A DNA stretch of 43,105 nucleotides, taken from positions 1-43,105 of the IMG/VR virus record IMGVR_UViG_3300037070_000842; one strand, given 5' to 3'. How positions within the stretch are numbered: position 1 is the stretch's first letter; the number at the start of each line of letters is the position of its first letter. Origin of the DNA: a virus. The translations under genes and the position numbers were made by a program. Below are positions 6,804 to 14,129 of the stretch, piece by piece. The notes below the pieces were generated by a model. That model searched no databases, was not told the origin of the DNA, and saw nothing but the letters and a program-made list of their open reading frames with translations.

Positions 6804-6977
6804 ATGGAGATCGGCCCTATCGAACTGCCGAAGATGGACAGGATGGAGGTGTCACAGGGCATCGTACTGATAGGGGAGCCAACGCCCATCCCAAATACGA
6901 ATCTTCTTCGATGCCTCGCGCGGGTCGGGAATGCGCTGTGCGTGATCGAACTGTCGATGAAGTTTGGCAACCGTTAA
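6804..6977 (+). CDS. Small cassette protein D (57 aa)
   Basis: A 57-residue ORF (MEIGPIELPKMDRMEVSQGI...) after the fourth leader copy with AGAGG. It ends FGNR followed by TAA, then a decayed leader copy (AAAGACCGA), and the amidase gene ends on the other strand eight bases further on. It is predicted to mix short beta strands (GIVLIGE) with a helix (LLRCLARVGNALCVI). The function is unknown. Confidence 0.65.
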   Translation: MEIGPIELPKMDRMEVSQGIVLIGEPTPIPNTNLLRCLARVGNALCVIELSMKFGNR

Positions 6978-6984
6978 AGACCGA

Positions 6985-7623
6985 CTAACCCACCACCCTG
7001 CCATTCACCGTCACCACCACCGCACCGCTGGTGACAATGTCAATCGACGCAGGCTCGTCCGTCTCGACCGGCGGCACCGGCACCACCTCCACCACGCCCG
7101 CCAGCACGTTGGCGATGTTGGCGCAGATGTCGGAGAACTTGTTCTCGTACACCTCCGCATCGGCCTTGCTATCAACGAAGCACACCTCGATCAGGATCGC
7201 GGGCATCTCGGTCGCGTTGAGAAACTTCAGGTCGTCGCGCTTCTTCGCGCCGCGATCGATGAAGCCCGCTGACGCGATCGCTATCGACACCGCGCCCGCC
7301 AACTTCTCCTGGGTCTTGTAGAGCACCTCAGTGCCGCGCGCCGATGTCGTCACCTCGTACGCATTGAAGTGAACACTCACATCAAGATCGCGGGTCTGCG
7401 CGTTGTGGAAGTCGACAATCGCATTCAGGTTCTCGCCCTGCGTTGTGCTGTGGTTGTCGTGAAACGTCATCACCCACGCGCCGCGCTGACGCAGCTCGTT
7501 CGCCAGCTCGTCCACCACCAGCCGCGCCTCATCGACCTCATCGAGGCCCCACGGCTCGCTGCAACTTGCGCCACGCACCAGCTTGCCGTGGCCGGATGAG
7601 AGAACGATGCGGTTATAAGCCAT
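6985..7623 (-). CDS. N-acetylmuramoyl-L-alanine amidase (Amidase_3 type, 212 aa)
   Basis: Zinc amidase that cuts the bond between N-acetylmuramic acid and L-Ala in peptidoglycan. Family zinc and catalytic residues are visible: H12 in SSGHG, E32 in VDEARLV, H85 in VSVHFNAY and E146 in ILIEVCFVD. The C-terminal 45 residues, Val/Pro-rich, are extra. There is no signal peptide. The gene start overlaps the stop of the 44-residue membrane peptide by 11 bases, suggesting a coupled holin-endolysin pair. A second peptidoglycan hydrolase, the lysozyme, lies 730 bases further on, so the phage appears to carry two endolysins. Confidence 0.93.
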   Translation of the reverse strand: MAYNRIVLSSGHGKLVRGASCSEPWGLDEVDEARLVVDELANELRQRGAWVMTFHDNHSTTQGENLNAIVDFHNAQTRDLDVSVHFNAYEVTTSARGTEVLYKTQEKLAGAVSIAIASAGFIDRGAKKRDDLKFLNATEMPAILIEVCFVDSKADAEVYENKFSDICANIANVLAGVVEVVPVPPVETDEPASIDIVTSGAVVVTVNGRVVG

Positions 7624-7747
7624 GCGGATCGATCCAGTGTGTGATGCCGCTGACGATCGCGGCGGAGATCAGCGCGAGCCACGGCAGCGCGATGAAGAAA
7701 ATAAAAGCGAACACCACCAGCCCATGCGCCTGATCGAAGAGGCTCAC
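7613..7747 (-). CDS. Small holin-like membrane peptide (44 aa)
   Basis: A 44-residue ORF with GTG start (in the overlap CGGTGAGCC with the preceding stop) and sequence MSLFDQAHGLVVFAFIFF followed by a second hydrophobic stretch ALPWLALISAAIVSGI. It holds one long or two short membrane helices and almost no charged residues. Its stop lies 11 bases inside the amidase gene. Position, size and coupling suggest a holin-type partner of the amidase; this is inference without a recognised family. Confidence 0.65.
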   Translation of the reverse strand: MSLFDQAHGLVVFAFIFFIALPWLALISAAIVSGITHWIDPHGL

Positions 7748-8355
7748 CGCTGATAGTTGCGCCACCACGGGATGTGCGGAGCCGCAGGAGCTGCCGCCTG
7801 CGGCGGAGCGGCCTGCGGCTGCGCGAAGCGTGCGCGCAGCTGCTGCAGCAGATCGCCCATCGGCGGGCGCGGGCCGGTTGGCGCAGTATTCCAACCCGGC
7901 CCACCATCAGTGAAGGTGCGCTGCTGAGGTGTCAGCGGCATCGGCCCGCTGCCGGAATACGGTCCCGAGTAGCCGCCCGGCGACATCGTGCCGCCACTCA
8001 TGCGAGGATCGTAGTTTGGGTCTGCTGCGTTTGCCGCCTGCTGCCTTGCCGACATCGCCATGATCTGCTCATGCGACGGCATGCCTGGGGTTGGCTGCAT
8101 CGATGGCATGCCCGGCATACCGCCGAACGGCAGATTAGGATTGAAGCCTGGAGGCGGCTGCATACCGCCACCGCTACTCATCTGCGCCGCCAGCATCTGC
8201 GGTGTGAGCCCGGCAAGCGGGTTGACCCCGCCACCGCCGCCACCATAACCAGCGATCGGCGCACCACCGCCCGGCGCACCAAGCATGCGCGGCATCTGCT
8301 GCGGCAAGGGACGAGCAGCAGTAGCGCCACCACCTGAGCCTGCGGGTCCGCCCAT
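7744..8355 (-). CDS. Gly/Pro/Met/Gln-rich low-complexity protein (203 aa)
   Basis: The composition is dominated by Gly, Pro, Met, Ala and Gln, with tracts such as GYGGGGGGVNPLAG and PPGFNPNLPFGGMPGMP, and a C-terminal segment of helical character (MGDLLQQLRARFAQPQ) ending IPWWRNYQR. It is probably disordered. Comparable Pro/Met-rich proteins occur at 25578-25994 and as an insert in the portal of this phage. It lies between the 83-residue gene (its start overlaps that stop by one base) and the membrane peptide. A structural role is possible but not shown. Confidence 0.7.
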   Translation of the reverse strand: MGGPAGSGGGATAARPLPQQMPRMLGAPGGGAPIAGYGGGGGGVNPLAGLTPQMLAAQMSSGGGMQPPPGFNPNLPFGGMPGMPSMQPTPGMPSHEQIMAMSARQQAANAADPNYDPRMSGGTMSPGGYSGPYSGSGPMPLTPQQRTFTDGGPGWNTAPTGPRPPMGDLLQQLRARFAQPQAAPPQAAAPAAPHIPWWRNYQR

Positions 8356-8606
8356 CAGAACCTCCGTTGATAATTGAGCATCGCGCCGAAGAATGGTGAA
8401 CCCTGCATCAGCGGTGCGCCGTGCTGGTACTGGCCGCGCAGGCCCAGCTCACCACCCGCGAACGGCGCGGTGAGCTGACCGGATACTTCGGGGGCGCGGT
8501 AGTCGCGCTGCTGCAGATCGAGCAGCAGCTTGAGTTGATCGAGCTGCGTGTTGGGGCGCGGGACGTTTGGCGCGAAGCCCAACATCGGCAACTGCGAGAA
8601 GTCCAT
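8355..8606 (-). CDS. Hypothetical protein (83 aa)
   Basis: Starts MDFSQLPMLGFAPNVPRP, with a helix LDQLKLLLDLQQRDY and a C-terminal Gly/Phe/Arg-rich part ending GAMLNYQRRF. The AGAGCAGCG before the start is a modest ribosome-binding site. The gene fits end to end between the 60-residue basic gene and the low-complexity gene, all in the late direction. No family is recognised. Confidence 0.65.
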   Translation of the reverse strand: MDFSQLPMLGFAPNVPRPNTQLDQLKLLLDLQQRDYRAPEVSGQLTAPFAGGELGLRGQYQHGAPLMQGSPFFGAMLNYQRRF

Positions 8607-8617
8607 CGCTGCTCTCG

Positions 8618-8800
8618 CTATTTATATTTAGTTGGTTTGCTATTTACATCTGCGGAGAGCGCGAGTGCGGTGATGTGCGCGAGGTGCTTCGCGTCGGCGC
8701 GTTCGATTAGCTTGCGCTGCAGCGCGCGGCGTTTGATTGCACTGATGCCGCGCTGGAGGGTGGGTCTGGTGAGGTGTTTGCGGGTGGAACTTTTTGGCAT
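8618..8800 (-). CDS. Small basic protein (60 aa)
   Basis: A 60-residue ORF from MPKSSTRKHLTRPTLQRG to SKPTKYK. It is rich in Lys and Arg (LQRGISAIKRRALQRKLIER) and probably helical in the middle, so nucleic-acid binding is possible. The start at 8800 lacks a clear ribosome-binding site; an upstream in-frame ATG (MRTGHST) would add 22 residues. It is the first gene after the 380-base gap that follows the putative small terminase. The call is tentative. Confidence 0.5.
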   Translation of the reverse strand: MPKSSTRKHLTRPTLQRGISAIKRRALQRKLIERADAKHLAHITALALSADVNSKPTKYK

Positions 8801-9182
8801 TTTTTGACCAAAAAATTGTGGGGTTTTGGCGGGGTGGATAGACGTGGAATGCCCGGTCCTCATCCCCGCAGGCTTTAAGGGAAGGATTTGAAAGCCCACC
8901 GGGGGTGGGTCGATCACCAATAGGCCCGTATTGCCATTCTCCTGGCCGCTGATGCGGTTTGAGGGGGCGACCTATCCCGACATAGCCGCGACCCAAGCAA
9001 CGCGTCAGTGGCCATTCTATTGGCAATGGAGCGATGCTAGGATGATGTACCTATTAGGTACACCCACACAACGCCAGACAACGCCTCCTCTGATTGGGTA
9101 ACAGATGGTAGTTCGTCGTAACCCATTGATATCGTTCACACCACATCGCCACATCCCCGTTCTGGGATGCAATTGGGATACA
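8801..9182. promoter_or_regulatory. Non-coding gap with palindromic operator and hairpin
   Basis: A 382-base gap between the putative small terminase and the next late gene. TGTACCTA-T-TAGGTACA at 9046-9062 is a near-perfect inverted repeat of the same half-site as the genome-wide operators. CCCACC-GGG-GGTGGG at 8895-8909 can form a hairpin. TGGCCATTCT-like words recur at about 8933-8945 and 9010-9019. Open frames here are short and unconvincing. A promoter with leader is the likely content; a packaging site is also conceivable given the neighbour. Confidence 0.5.
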
Positions 9183-9533
9183 TCAGCTGCCGTTCAGCGC
9201 CTTGGAACCGTCCAGCGTCTTCACAGCGTCACCCTCGATCACCTGCATCGGTGGCTCGGTTGGCGTCGACCACGTGATGTGCAGCCGCGTTGGGCCCAGC
9301 TCATCGCTGCCGCCGACTGGTTGCGGAACTTTGCCGTCAAGACGGTCGGCTATGAACATCGCCGCGCCGACATCCCCACTAATCGCCTTGTTGATCATGC
9401 TGTGTGCGATCGCGCGCAACGCCCGATGGTCCTCGCCAAACGTGGCAAGCTCCATCGTCAGCGCATCGTGAAACGCTTTGGTCTTCGGACGACCACCAGG
9501 ATTACCTGACTGGCCTTTCACCCACGGGGCCAT
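9183..9533 (-). CDS. Putative small terminase subunit (DUF5681-type, 116 aa)
   Basis: The start is chosen at MAPWVKGQSGNPGGRPKTKA. The KGQSGNPGGRPK block at the N-terminus is the signature of the DUF5681 family, whose members often lie at the head of phage packaging operons and are thought to bind DNA. A helical middle (RAIAHSMINKAISGDVGAAM, then FIADRLDGKVPQ) follows, then a beta-like tail. It is the first late gene after the triple operator at 9636-9669. The terL gene is 4.3 kb away, with two lysis cassettes between, which is unusual. The assignment as TerS rests on family habit and position. Confidence 0.65.
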   Translation of the reverse strand: MAPWVKGQSGNPGGRPKTKAFHDALTMELATFGEDHRALRAIAHSMINKAISGDVGAAMFIADRLDGKVPQPVGGSDELGPTRLHITWSTPTEPPMQVIEGDAVKTLDGSKALNGS

Positions 9534-9634
9534 TCTCAGGCCTGTTCTGTCTGTGATGTGATTGGAGGCGGGGCGCACCACGCAACCCTGCATTTCGTGA
9601 GGTTATCAAATCCACCGATTTGTAAACAGTTTTT

Positions 9635-9669
9635 ATTTGTACCACTAGTTTGTACCACTAGTTTGTACC
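9635..9669. promoter_or_regulatory. Three tandem 13-bp operator-like repeats
   Basis: TTTGTACC occurs at 9636-9643, 9649-9656 and 9662-9669, exactly 13 bases apart, as TTTGTACCACTAG twice and TTTGTACCGCTAC once. They fill the gap between the left early operon (stop at 9671) and the putative small terminase start (9533). An AT-rich stretch with TTTACA on the minus strand lies just downstream. Control of the late promoter by the phage repressor or an activator is inferred. Confidence 0.65.
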
Positions 9670-9670
9670 G

Positions 9671-10192
9671 CTACTTATCTTCCGGCACCCGATAAAATCT
9701 AGCTAATCGATCAAGCCCACCCAACAGCAACGGCTGATGCTCGATCGGCACACGCTCGTCGTACACCACCAATCGCATCACCACTTGGCTCACACGCACC
9801 CCGCAATCACGCAGCAGCATATCGCACACCTTGCGGTGCTGATCACGATAGCGCTGCGCCACCTCCGCACTGATCGCACCCGCACCACGCAACAGTCCAT
9901 CAAGCGGCATCGCACCCACGTTCCAATTAGGTACGTCGAACACCAGCTGCATGTGCCGCACCACCGTGCGCAATATCAACGCCGCCTGATACTGCCGCTC
10001 GGTGATCCAGCCATTGAGCCGCATGCGTCCCATCACATCCGCCGCGCGATCGTCATGCCGATCCTCCGGTCGTCTCACCTCGCGCCGATGCGGCATGCTC
10101 TGCGCCACCACCTTCACATCCACATCGGCGCTGCGCATGTGCGTGAGCTTACGCTTGCGCCCACGCCGCCGCTCAAACACGATCGGCCGCAT
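9671..10192 (-). CDS. Hypothetical protein, possible late regulator (173 aa)
   Basis: Start at the ATG of 10192, which overlaps the previous stop as TGATG. The first 55 residues are very basic (FERRRGRKRKLTHMR). After that come a helical segment (GWITERQYQAALILRTVVR), then VSQVVMRLVV and a C-terminal GGLDRLARFYRVPEDK. The last block resembles the end of rhizobial DUF6456-type proteins, but only weakly. It is the last gene before the late operon, where antiterminators or late activators often lie. That role is inferred. Confidence 0.75.
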   Translation of the reverse strand: MRPIVFERRRGRKRKLTHMRSADVDVKVVAQSMPHRREVRRPEDRHDDRAADVMGRMRLNGWITERQYQAALILRTVVRHMQLVFDVPNWNVGAMPLDGLLRGAGAISAEVAQRYRDQHRKVCDMLLRDCGVRVSQVVMRLVVYDERVPIEHQPLLLGGLDRLARFYRVPEDK

Positions 10193-10449
10193 CAATGCCC
10201 CTTTGCCTTAGCCAGATTTGTGACGGGCTGCTGCTCGTAATAATCAAGACTGACCTCGATAGTCCTACGCAACAACACAAGCGCGTTGTGGAGCGCGTTA
10301 ACACGGTTCTGTAATTGCGCGTCAGTCTTGTACTGCGGAAACGCCATCAGCCACTCACGCAGTTCGTGGAGAGCGTCACCAGTGTCCAACACCTTTTCAA
10401 TCGTTACGCCATCAGCAAGTTGCTGCCGCTGTTTGTCCTTGCGCGCCAT
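10192..10449 (-). CDS. Hypothetical helical protein (85 aa)
   Basis: Starts MARKDKQRQQLADGV, with a strong GGAGG seven bases upstream of the ATG; a GTG three bases earlier is also possible. The chain is charged and predicted helical (LHELREWLMAFPQYKTDAQL, then QNRVNALHNALVLLRRTIEV) and ends NLAKAKGH. It is coupled to the next gene by TGATG. No family is recognised. Confidence 0.75.
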   Translation of the reverse strand: MARKDKQRQQLADGVTIEKVLDTGDALHELREWLMAFPQYKTDAQLQNRVNALHNALVLLRRTIEVSLDYYEQQPVTNLAKAKGH

Positions 10450-10461
10450 CACCGCACCTCC

Positions 10462-11007
10462 TCACAACGCTCTCGGAATTTCGTCGTCAAACACCTGACT
10501 GCGTGATCCAGCGCGCACCACCTCCGCCCCAGGCCAAACTTCTTTCGCTCGCACCAATTGCGGGAAGCCGTGAATGAGCTGCGCGATCTCGCTGAGCGTG
10601 TACACCTGCGTGCGTCTGCCCTCACGCACCACAGCATGCGCTTCGGGAGAACTGCGCACGATCGCCGCAACAGTCCCATCAGGCAATCCCACCTCCCACA
10701 CATCGGGACTGAGCGCCTGACATCCCGCCTCGACGGCAGCGTTATGCAGCGACCGCCACGCGAAGCACGTCTTCGCACATTGCAAACTCAGCTCGGTGAT
10801 GTCGGCCTCGCGAATGGCTGTGTCCAAGTGATCGAGCTGCGCGTCGAACTTGGCGCGCAGCTCCACCGGCACAATCAACCGCAAACGACCAACACCCCAG
10901 ACACGCTCGCACTCATTCGCGACCGCATCGACGCCATCGATCGCCGCCTGACCCATCAACGCCATGTGGTCAGACTGCATCCACGGTGGATTGTGTATAC
11001 GCGTCAT
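10462..11007 (-). CDS. Hypothetical protein (181 aa)
   Basis: Start at MTRIHNPPWMQSDHM (11007), with a perfect GAGGAGG ten bases upstream and an ATGA overlap with the preceding gene. The protein has a helical, acidic N-terminal half (VDAVANECERVWG, LDHLDTAIREADITELSLQC) and a C-terminal half with beta-like strands (WEVGLPDGTVAAIVRSSPEA, VYTLSEIAQLIHGFPQL). It has six Cys or Trp residues around CAKTCFAWRS. It belongs to the left early operon. No family is recognised. Confidence 0.8.
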   Translation of the reverse strand: MTRIHNPPWMQSDHMALMGQAAIDGVDAVANECERVWGVGRLRLIVPVELRAKFDAQLDHLDTAIREADITELSLQCAKTCFAWRSLHNAAVEAGCQALSPDVWEVGLPDGTVAAIVRSSPEAHAVVREGRRTQVYTLSEIAQLIHGFPQLVRAKEVWPGAEVVRAGSRSQVFDDEIPRAL

Positions 11008-11693
11008 GCTGCAGGTGCCTCCTCGTAGTTTTTGCTGACGTACCACTCGCCGCCAACACCCTCCCACGTCAGGTCCATCACCGCCCTGCGCGCCACATCT
11101 TCATTCCAGATCGCCAGCATCGTCTCCTGCATCAGCGCCGCGCCGCCACGCTTGTGCAGCTCCTCGCCAATGAGCCTGACACCAGCCCGCAGACTGTTCT
11201 CGACGGGAGCCACAGCAGTGCGCTCAAGATACAACTGCCGCCGCACCAGCGGGTCCATCGGCTCATTCCACGTCAGCGCCGCCTGATCAACTGGAGGCGG
11301 CTCACCCTCACGCGTCTCACGCGAAGCCTTGCCACCACGCCGTGCTGCTGGTGCGCTCGTTGTGCGCCCCGCCATCACCGCATCCACCAACACCGCCAAC
11401 GCCGCCTGCAGCTCGACAGTCTGCGGCTTGTGCGGGTCAGCGATCGCCTCCTCAAGTTTGTTCAGGTCCACCGGGTCAGAACGCTCCGCACCCGGATCAG
11501 GATGATCCGCACCCTCGCGCACCGCGTTGTCAGCATCACCACCACGCTCGCGCTCAGCATGCGGATCGATCCACTTGTCCTTTTTGAAAACGCTCATCGC
11601 CTTCCGCTCCTTCGGTTTGGGTTTGGGTTTCAGTTTCTTCGCCGCCGCCTTTGGCGGCGATCGGTACTTGGTTGTCCGTCTCCTTGTTTTCAT
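11004..11693 (-). CDS. Hypothetical basic-N-terminus protein (229 aa)
   Basis: Start MKTRRRTTKYRSPPK with AAGGAGG ten bases upstream. The first 40 residues are highly basic with a KPKPKPKERK tract, followed by an acidic disordered stretch and a C-terminal domain with LIGEELHKRGGAALMQETML and MDLTWEGVGGEWYVSKNYEE. The stop overlaps the next start as ATGA. It opens a four-gene unit separated from the primase-helicase gene by a repeat-rich 200-base gap. No family is recognised. Confidence 0.8.
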   Translation of the reverse strand: MKTRRRTTKYRSPPKAAAKKLKPKPKPKERKAMSVFKKDKWIDPHAERERGGDADNAVREGADHPDPGAERSDPVDLNKLEEAIADPHKPQTVELQAALAVLVDAVMAGRTTSAPAARRGGKASRETREGEPPPVDQAALTWNEPMDPLVRRQLYLERTAVAPVENSLRAGVRLIGEELHKRGGAALMQETMLAIWNEDVARRAVMDLTWEGVGGEWYVSKNYEEAPAA

Positions 11694-11896
11694 TTCGTCA
11701 GCCTCCTTGACCTATCTGCTGCAGGAGCGCGCCCGTCAGGGCGCAGCGCTCCTACTACGTAGTAGTAGGGACTTGTCCGCCATGAACTCGTCCTAGACAT
11801 TTCAACCACTTAGCCGTACCACTTTCTTACTTGTCCAAATTACTTGTCCGTAATGATTTCAAGTGCTTCCGAGTGGCAGATGTCCGCACTTGTCCA
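11694..11896. promoter_or_regulatory. Regulatory gap with four ACTTGTCC repeats and two stem-loops
   Basis: ACTTGTCC (GGACAAGT in the transcribed direction) occurs at 11771-11778, 11829-11836, 11842-11849 and 11888-11895; the middle two are 13 bases apart. Closer to the gene start, AGGAGCG (11723-11729) pairs with CGCTCCT (11747-11753) around an inner GCCC-GTCA-GGGC. This overlaps a perfect 14-base palindrome, CTACTACGTAGTAG, at 11752-11765. The arrangement suggests a controlled promoter with a structured leader. Confidence 0.6.
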
Positions 11897-13990
11897 TCAC
11901 TCCAGCGACCCAATCACCTCCAGTCCGGTCGGTTTGGTGCCAACACTCATGCGCCTGATTGTCACGATCTTGTTGTCGATCCACTGCAGGATCAGCATCT
12001 CGATCTGCTTGGCGGACACGTCGAACTTCTGACTGAGCAGGCGCGGTGCATACCGGCTGCGGTCATGCACATTCCTCGCGATCGTGAGCGGCAGCTGATC
12101 GGCCCAGGCCTGTCTCACCTCGTTGAGGATGCGCACCGCAATGTCCCTAGTGATCTCACCTAGGGCATCGGCGCGCCGGAAACGCCCGGCATCCAACTCG
12201 ACCAGCATCGGCTCGGGTTCGACGCCCGCACGCATCTCGAAATGCACCTTGCGGGCCTTACCCTCCTCGCTGGAGCGGTAGATCACCACGCAGCTGTCGT
12301 AGTAGCCGCGCAATGCCGAAGCACCACGCAGGCACACGAATGGGTCGCGCGCCATGTCCTCGATCGCCACCTTGCGGGTGTGGTGCGCCAGGATGATCGC
12401 CGCATCGGGATTGACCAGCTGCCGCAGCGGCTCGAGCCGCCCGGTGAGGAACGTCATCATCTGCGTGTTGTCGCCCTCACTCTCGGCGTCGAACACGTTC
12501 TGTAAGGGATCGATCGCGATGACATCTGGCCTGGGGCCTTGGTTGATGATGTCTGCGACCGCCTTCACCCCGTCAGCGTTCAGGATCATGCGGAAGCGGT
12601 CGCTGATCAGCAGGTTGGTGGTGAGCAGCTGCTGGTGCGCCTCGCTGAAGAACCCGGTGGCGCGGGCCCGCTGCCGTAGCAGCTTGGGTGCCATCTCGGC
12701 CTGCAGCCAGAAACACTTCAGCGGTCGAGGTACTTGGAAAGTATTGTTGAGAAACGATGTGCCCGTTGCACAGCTGATCAGCATGTCTTGTAAGAACCAA
12801 CTCTTCATAGACTTGGGCGGCCCAGCAACACACACGAACCCGCCCAGTGAAGCGAACCCAGGCTCGATGTAGTCGGGCTCCTCCTCCACGATCTCGCGCT
12901 TCAGCCCGGTGAAATTGAACACGCTGAAGCGTTGCGGCGGCACGGTGATCTGCGGCTGGTGGGGTGCGCCGCTGCCGTTCAGGCTCTTCGCCTTCGCCTG
13001 ATACTTGGCGATGTGCTCGTCCAGTGTCCCCAGGTGCCCGCTGTTGAGACGCTCCACCGCGTAGTGGCACTTGGACAGCAGCTCATCAGCGCCGCGCCCT
13101 GGCCGCGCGAACGACACATGCTCGGAGTACTGCGGCCACGTCATCTCGTACAACTCATTGCCGGTGGGGGCAGCTCCGTATGCTCCGATGTACTCGGTGA
13201 GACACGCCATCACGGTGTCGCGCATGTAGCGCTCGCGCCCATCGTCCAGTGGGGGCGTGGTGATCCCCAGCGAGCCACCCGATGCCAACTTGATTTCGGT
13301 ATCAATTTTCCATTCCTTCGGTGGTTGCAGCATCATCCTGGATGCGGTCGCAAATCGTTTCTCCAGCTCGCTGATGCTGTAGATTGGCTTGCCGGGCGTC
13401 TGCATAGGGGTGATCTTCGTCAGCTCCTGTACGCGCCCCTCCTTGACCGGCCACGCGATGGTGCCCGCCAGCCGCATCACCCGGCCTGGGTTGCAGACCT
13501 GGGGGTCTGCGTTCATCTCCTCCGCCATGCTGGAGAGCACACGCTTGGCCAGGGCAAAGTCGGTGGTGGGCTCGATCCGCCAGTAGCCGTGCAGCCGGGC
13601 GTGCGGGTGCAAGCCGGTGATGACCAGCAGGGTGGGAGGAAATGGGGTCCATAAATGCTTCGCATTTTCGGCACACCCTGGCGCATCCCAGTCGCACCAC
13701 AGCATCTGGACGAGGAGCACCTCACGATCGGCCGCTCGACCGAACGGCGCAGTGTTGGGACGGCGCGGACATACACCAACGTATAGGTTCGAGCCGCGCT
13801 TGTTCTGCAGGAACGCCTCACCGGCTGCGGCCTCGATCTGGTCGACGCGGTACAGCCGGGCGTGGTTGAGCTTGCCGGTGGTGGTGTCGGTGTAGGCGAT
13901 CTCGATCAACGCCTCGTCTGCCACGCCCTCGAACAGGAAGCGCAGGTGCGCCTCCATGTCTTGGACGTTGGGCTGCAGCTCAGCGGTCAT
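11897..13990 (-). CDS. Primase-helicase (AEP-like primase plus RepA-type ATPase, 697 aa)
   Basis: Bifunctional replication protein. The N-terminal half resembles archaeo-eukaryotic-type primases of the RepB-like group: LWCDWDAPG (97-105), LHGYWRIEP (133-141) and NPGRVMRLAGTIAW (167-180). The C-terminal half is a RecA-fold hexameric helicase of the RepA/KaiC type: Walker A GPPKSMKSW (390-398), WLQAEM (428-433), Walker B VIAIDPLQN (490-498) and LAHHTRK (534-540). The extreme C-terminus (RLLSQKFDVSAKQIEMLILQ, then WIDNKI) looks like a winged helix. Synthesis of primers and unwinding of phage DNA follow from the family. It follows a strong intrinsic hairpin and precedes a repeat-rich gap. Confidence 0.92.
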   Translation of the reverse strand: MTAELQPNVQDMEAHLRFLFEGVADEALIEIAYTDTTTGKLNHARLYRVDQIEAAAGEAFLQNKRGSNLYVGVCPRRPNTAPFGRAADREVLLVQMLWCDWDAPGCAENAKHLWTPFPPTLLVITGLHPHARLHGYWRIEPTTDFALAKRVLSSMAEEMNADPQVCNPGRVMRLAGTIAWPVKEGRVQELTKITPMQTPGKPIYSISELEKRFATASRMMLQPPKEWKIDTEIKLASGGSLGITTPPLDDGRERYMRDTVMACLTEYIGAYGAAPTGNELYEMTWPQYSEHVSFARPGRGADELLSKCHYAVERLNSGHLGTLDEHIAKYQAKAKSLNGSGAPHQPQITVPPQRFSVFNFTGLKREIVEEEPDYIEPGFASLGGFVCVAGPPKSMKSWFLQDMLISCATGTSFLNNTFQVPRPLKCFWLQAEMAPKLLRQRARATGFFSEAHQQLLTTNLLISDRFRMILNADGVKAVADIINQGPRPDVIAIDPLQNVFDAESEGDNTQMMTFLTGRLEPLRQLVNPDAAIILAHHTRKVAIEDMARDPFVCLRGASALRGYYDSCVVIYRSSEEGKARKVHFEMRAGVEPEPMLVELDAGRFRRADALGEITRDIAVRILNEVRQAWADQLPLTIARNVHDRSRYAPRLLSQKFDVSAKQIEMLILQWIDNKIVTIRRMSVGTKPTGLEVIGSLE

Positions 13991-14044
13991 GTGCCTGGAC
14001 GGAATGGGGCCGAAAAACGGGGTGGTTTATTTCCATTGGTAAAA

Positions 14045-14068
14045 TGCGGGGGCATTGCCGCCCCCGCA
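14045..14068 (-). terminator. Intrinsic terminator or attenuator before the primase-helicase gene
   Basis: TGCGGGGGC-ATTGCC-GCCCCCGCA is a perfect 9-bp stem. In the minus direction it is followed by TTTT, so it can terminate transcripts coming from the ssDNA-binding-like gene. The primase-helicase gene starts 55 bases downstream and may depend on readthrough or its own promoter. Confidence 0.7.
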
Positions 14069-14129
14069 GTTGGCATGAGCTGCGTCACGGACAGTTTCAG
14101 GGCTGTCCAATCAGCTCACACGGGTGCAT

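Larger units (their letters stand above)
6264..6983 (+). repeat. Five-copy TAGACCGG leader repeat
   Basis: TAGACCGG occurs at 6267-6274, 6463-6470, 6588-6595 and 6786-6793, and a decayed copy AAAGACCGA at 6976-6984. Each intact copy is followed by a purine-rich Shine-Dalgarno block (GGGAGG, GGAAGGAG, GGAAGGGAAG, AGAGG) and, 10-14 bases after the core, an ATG, usually as TTGC(C)ATGG. In two cases the TAG of the repeat is itself the stop codon of the previous ORF. The repeat therefore links the four small ORFs into a string of stop-leader-start units. Confidence 0.85.

Noticed and set aside
8640-9026. Minus-strand frame of 128 codons
   Set aside because: It runs across the hairpin and leader region, has no ribosome-binding site and overlaps the more plausible 60-codon gene in another frame.
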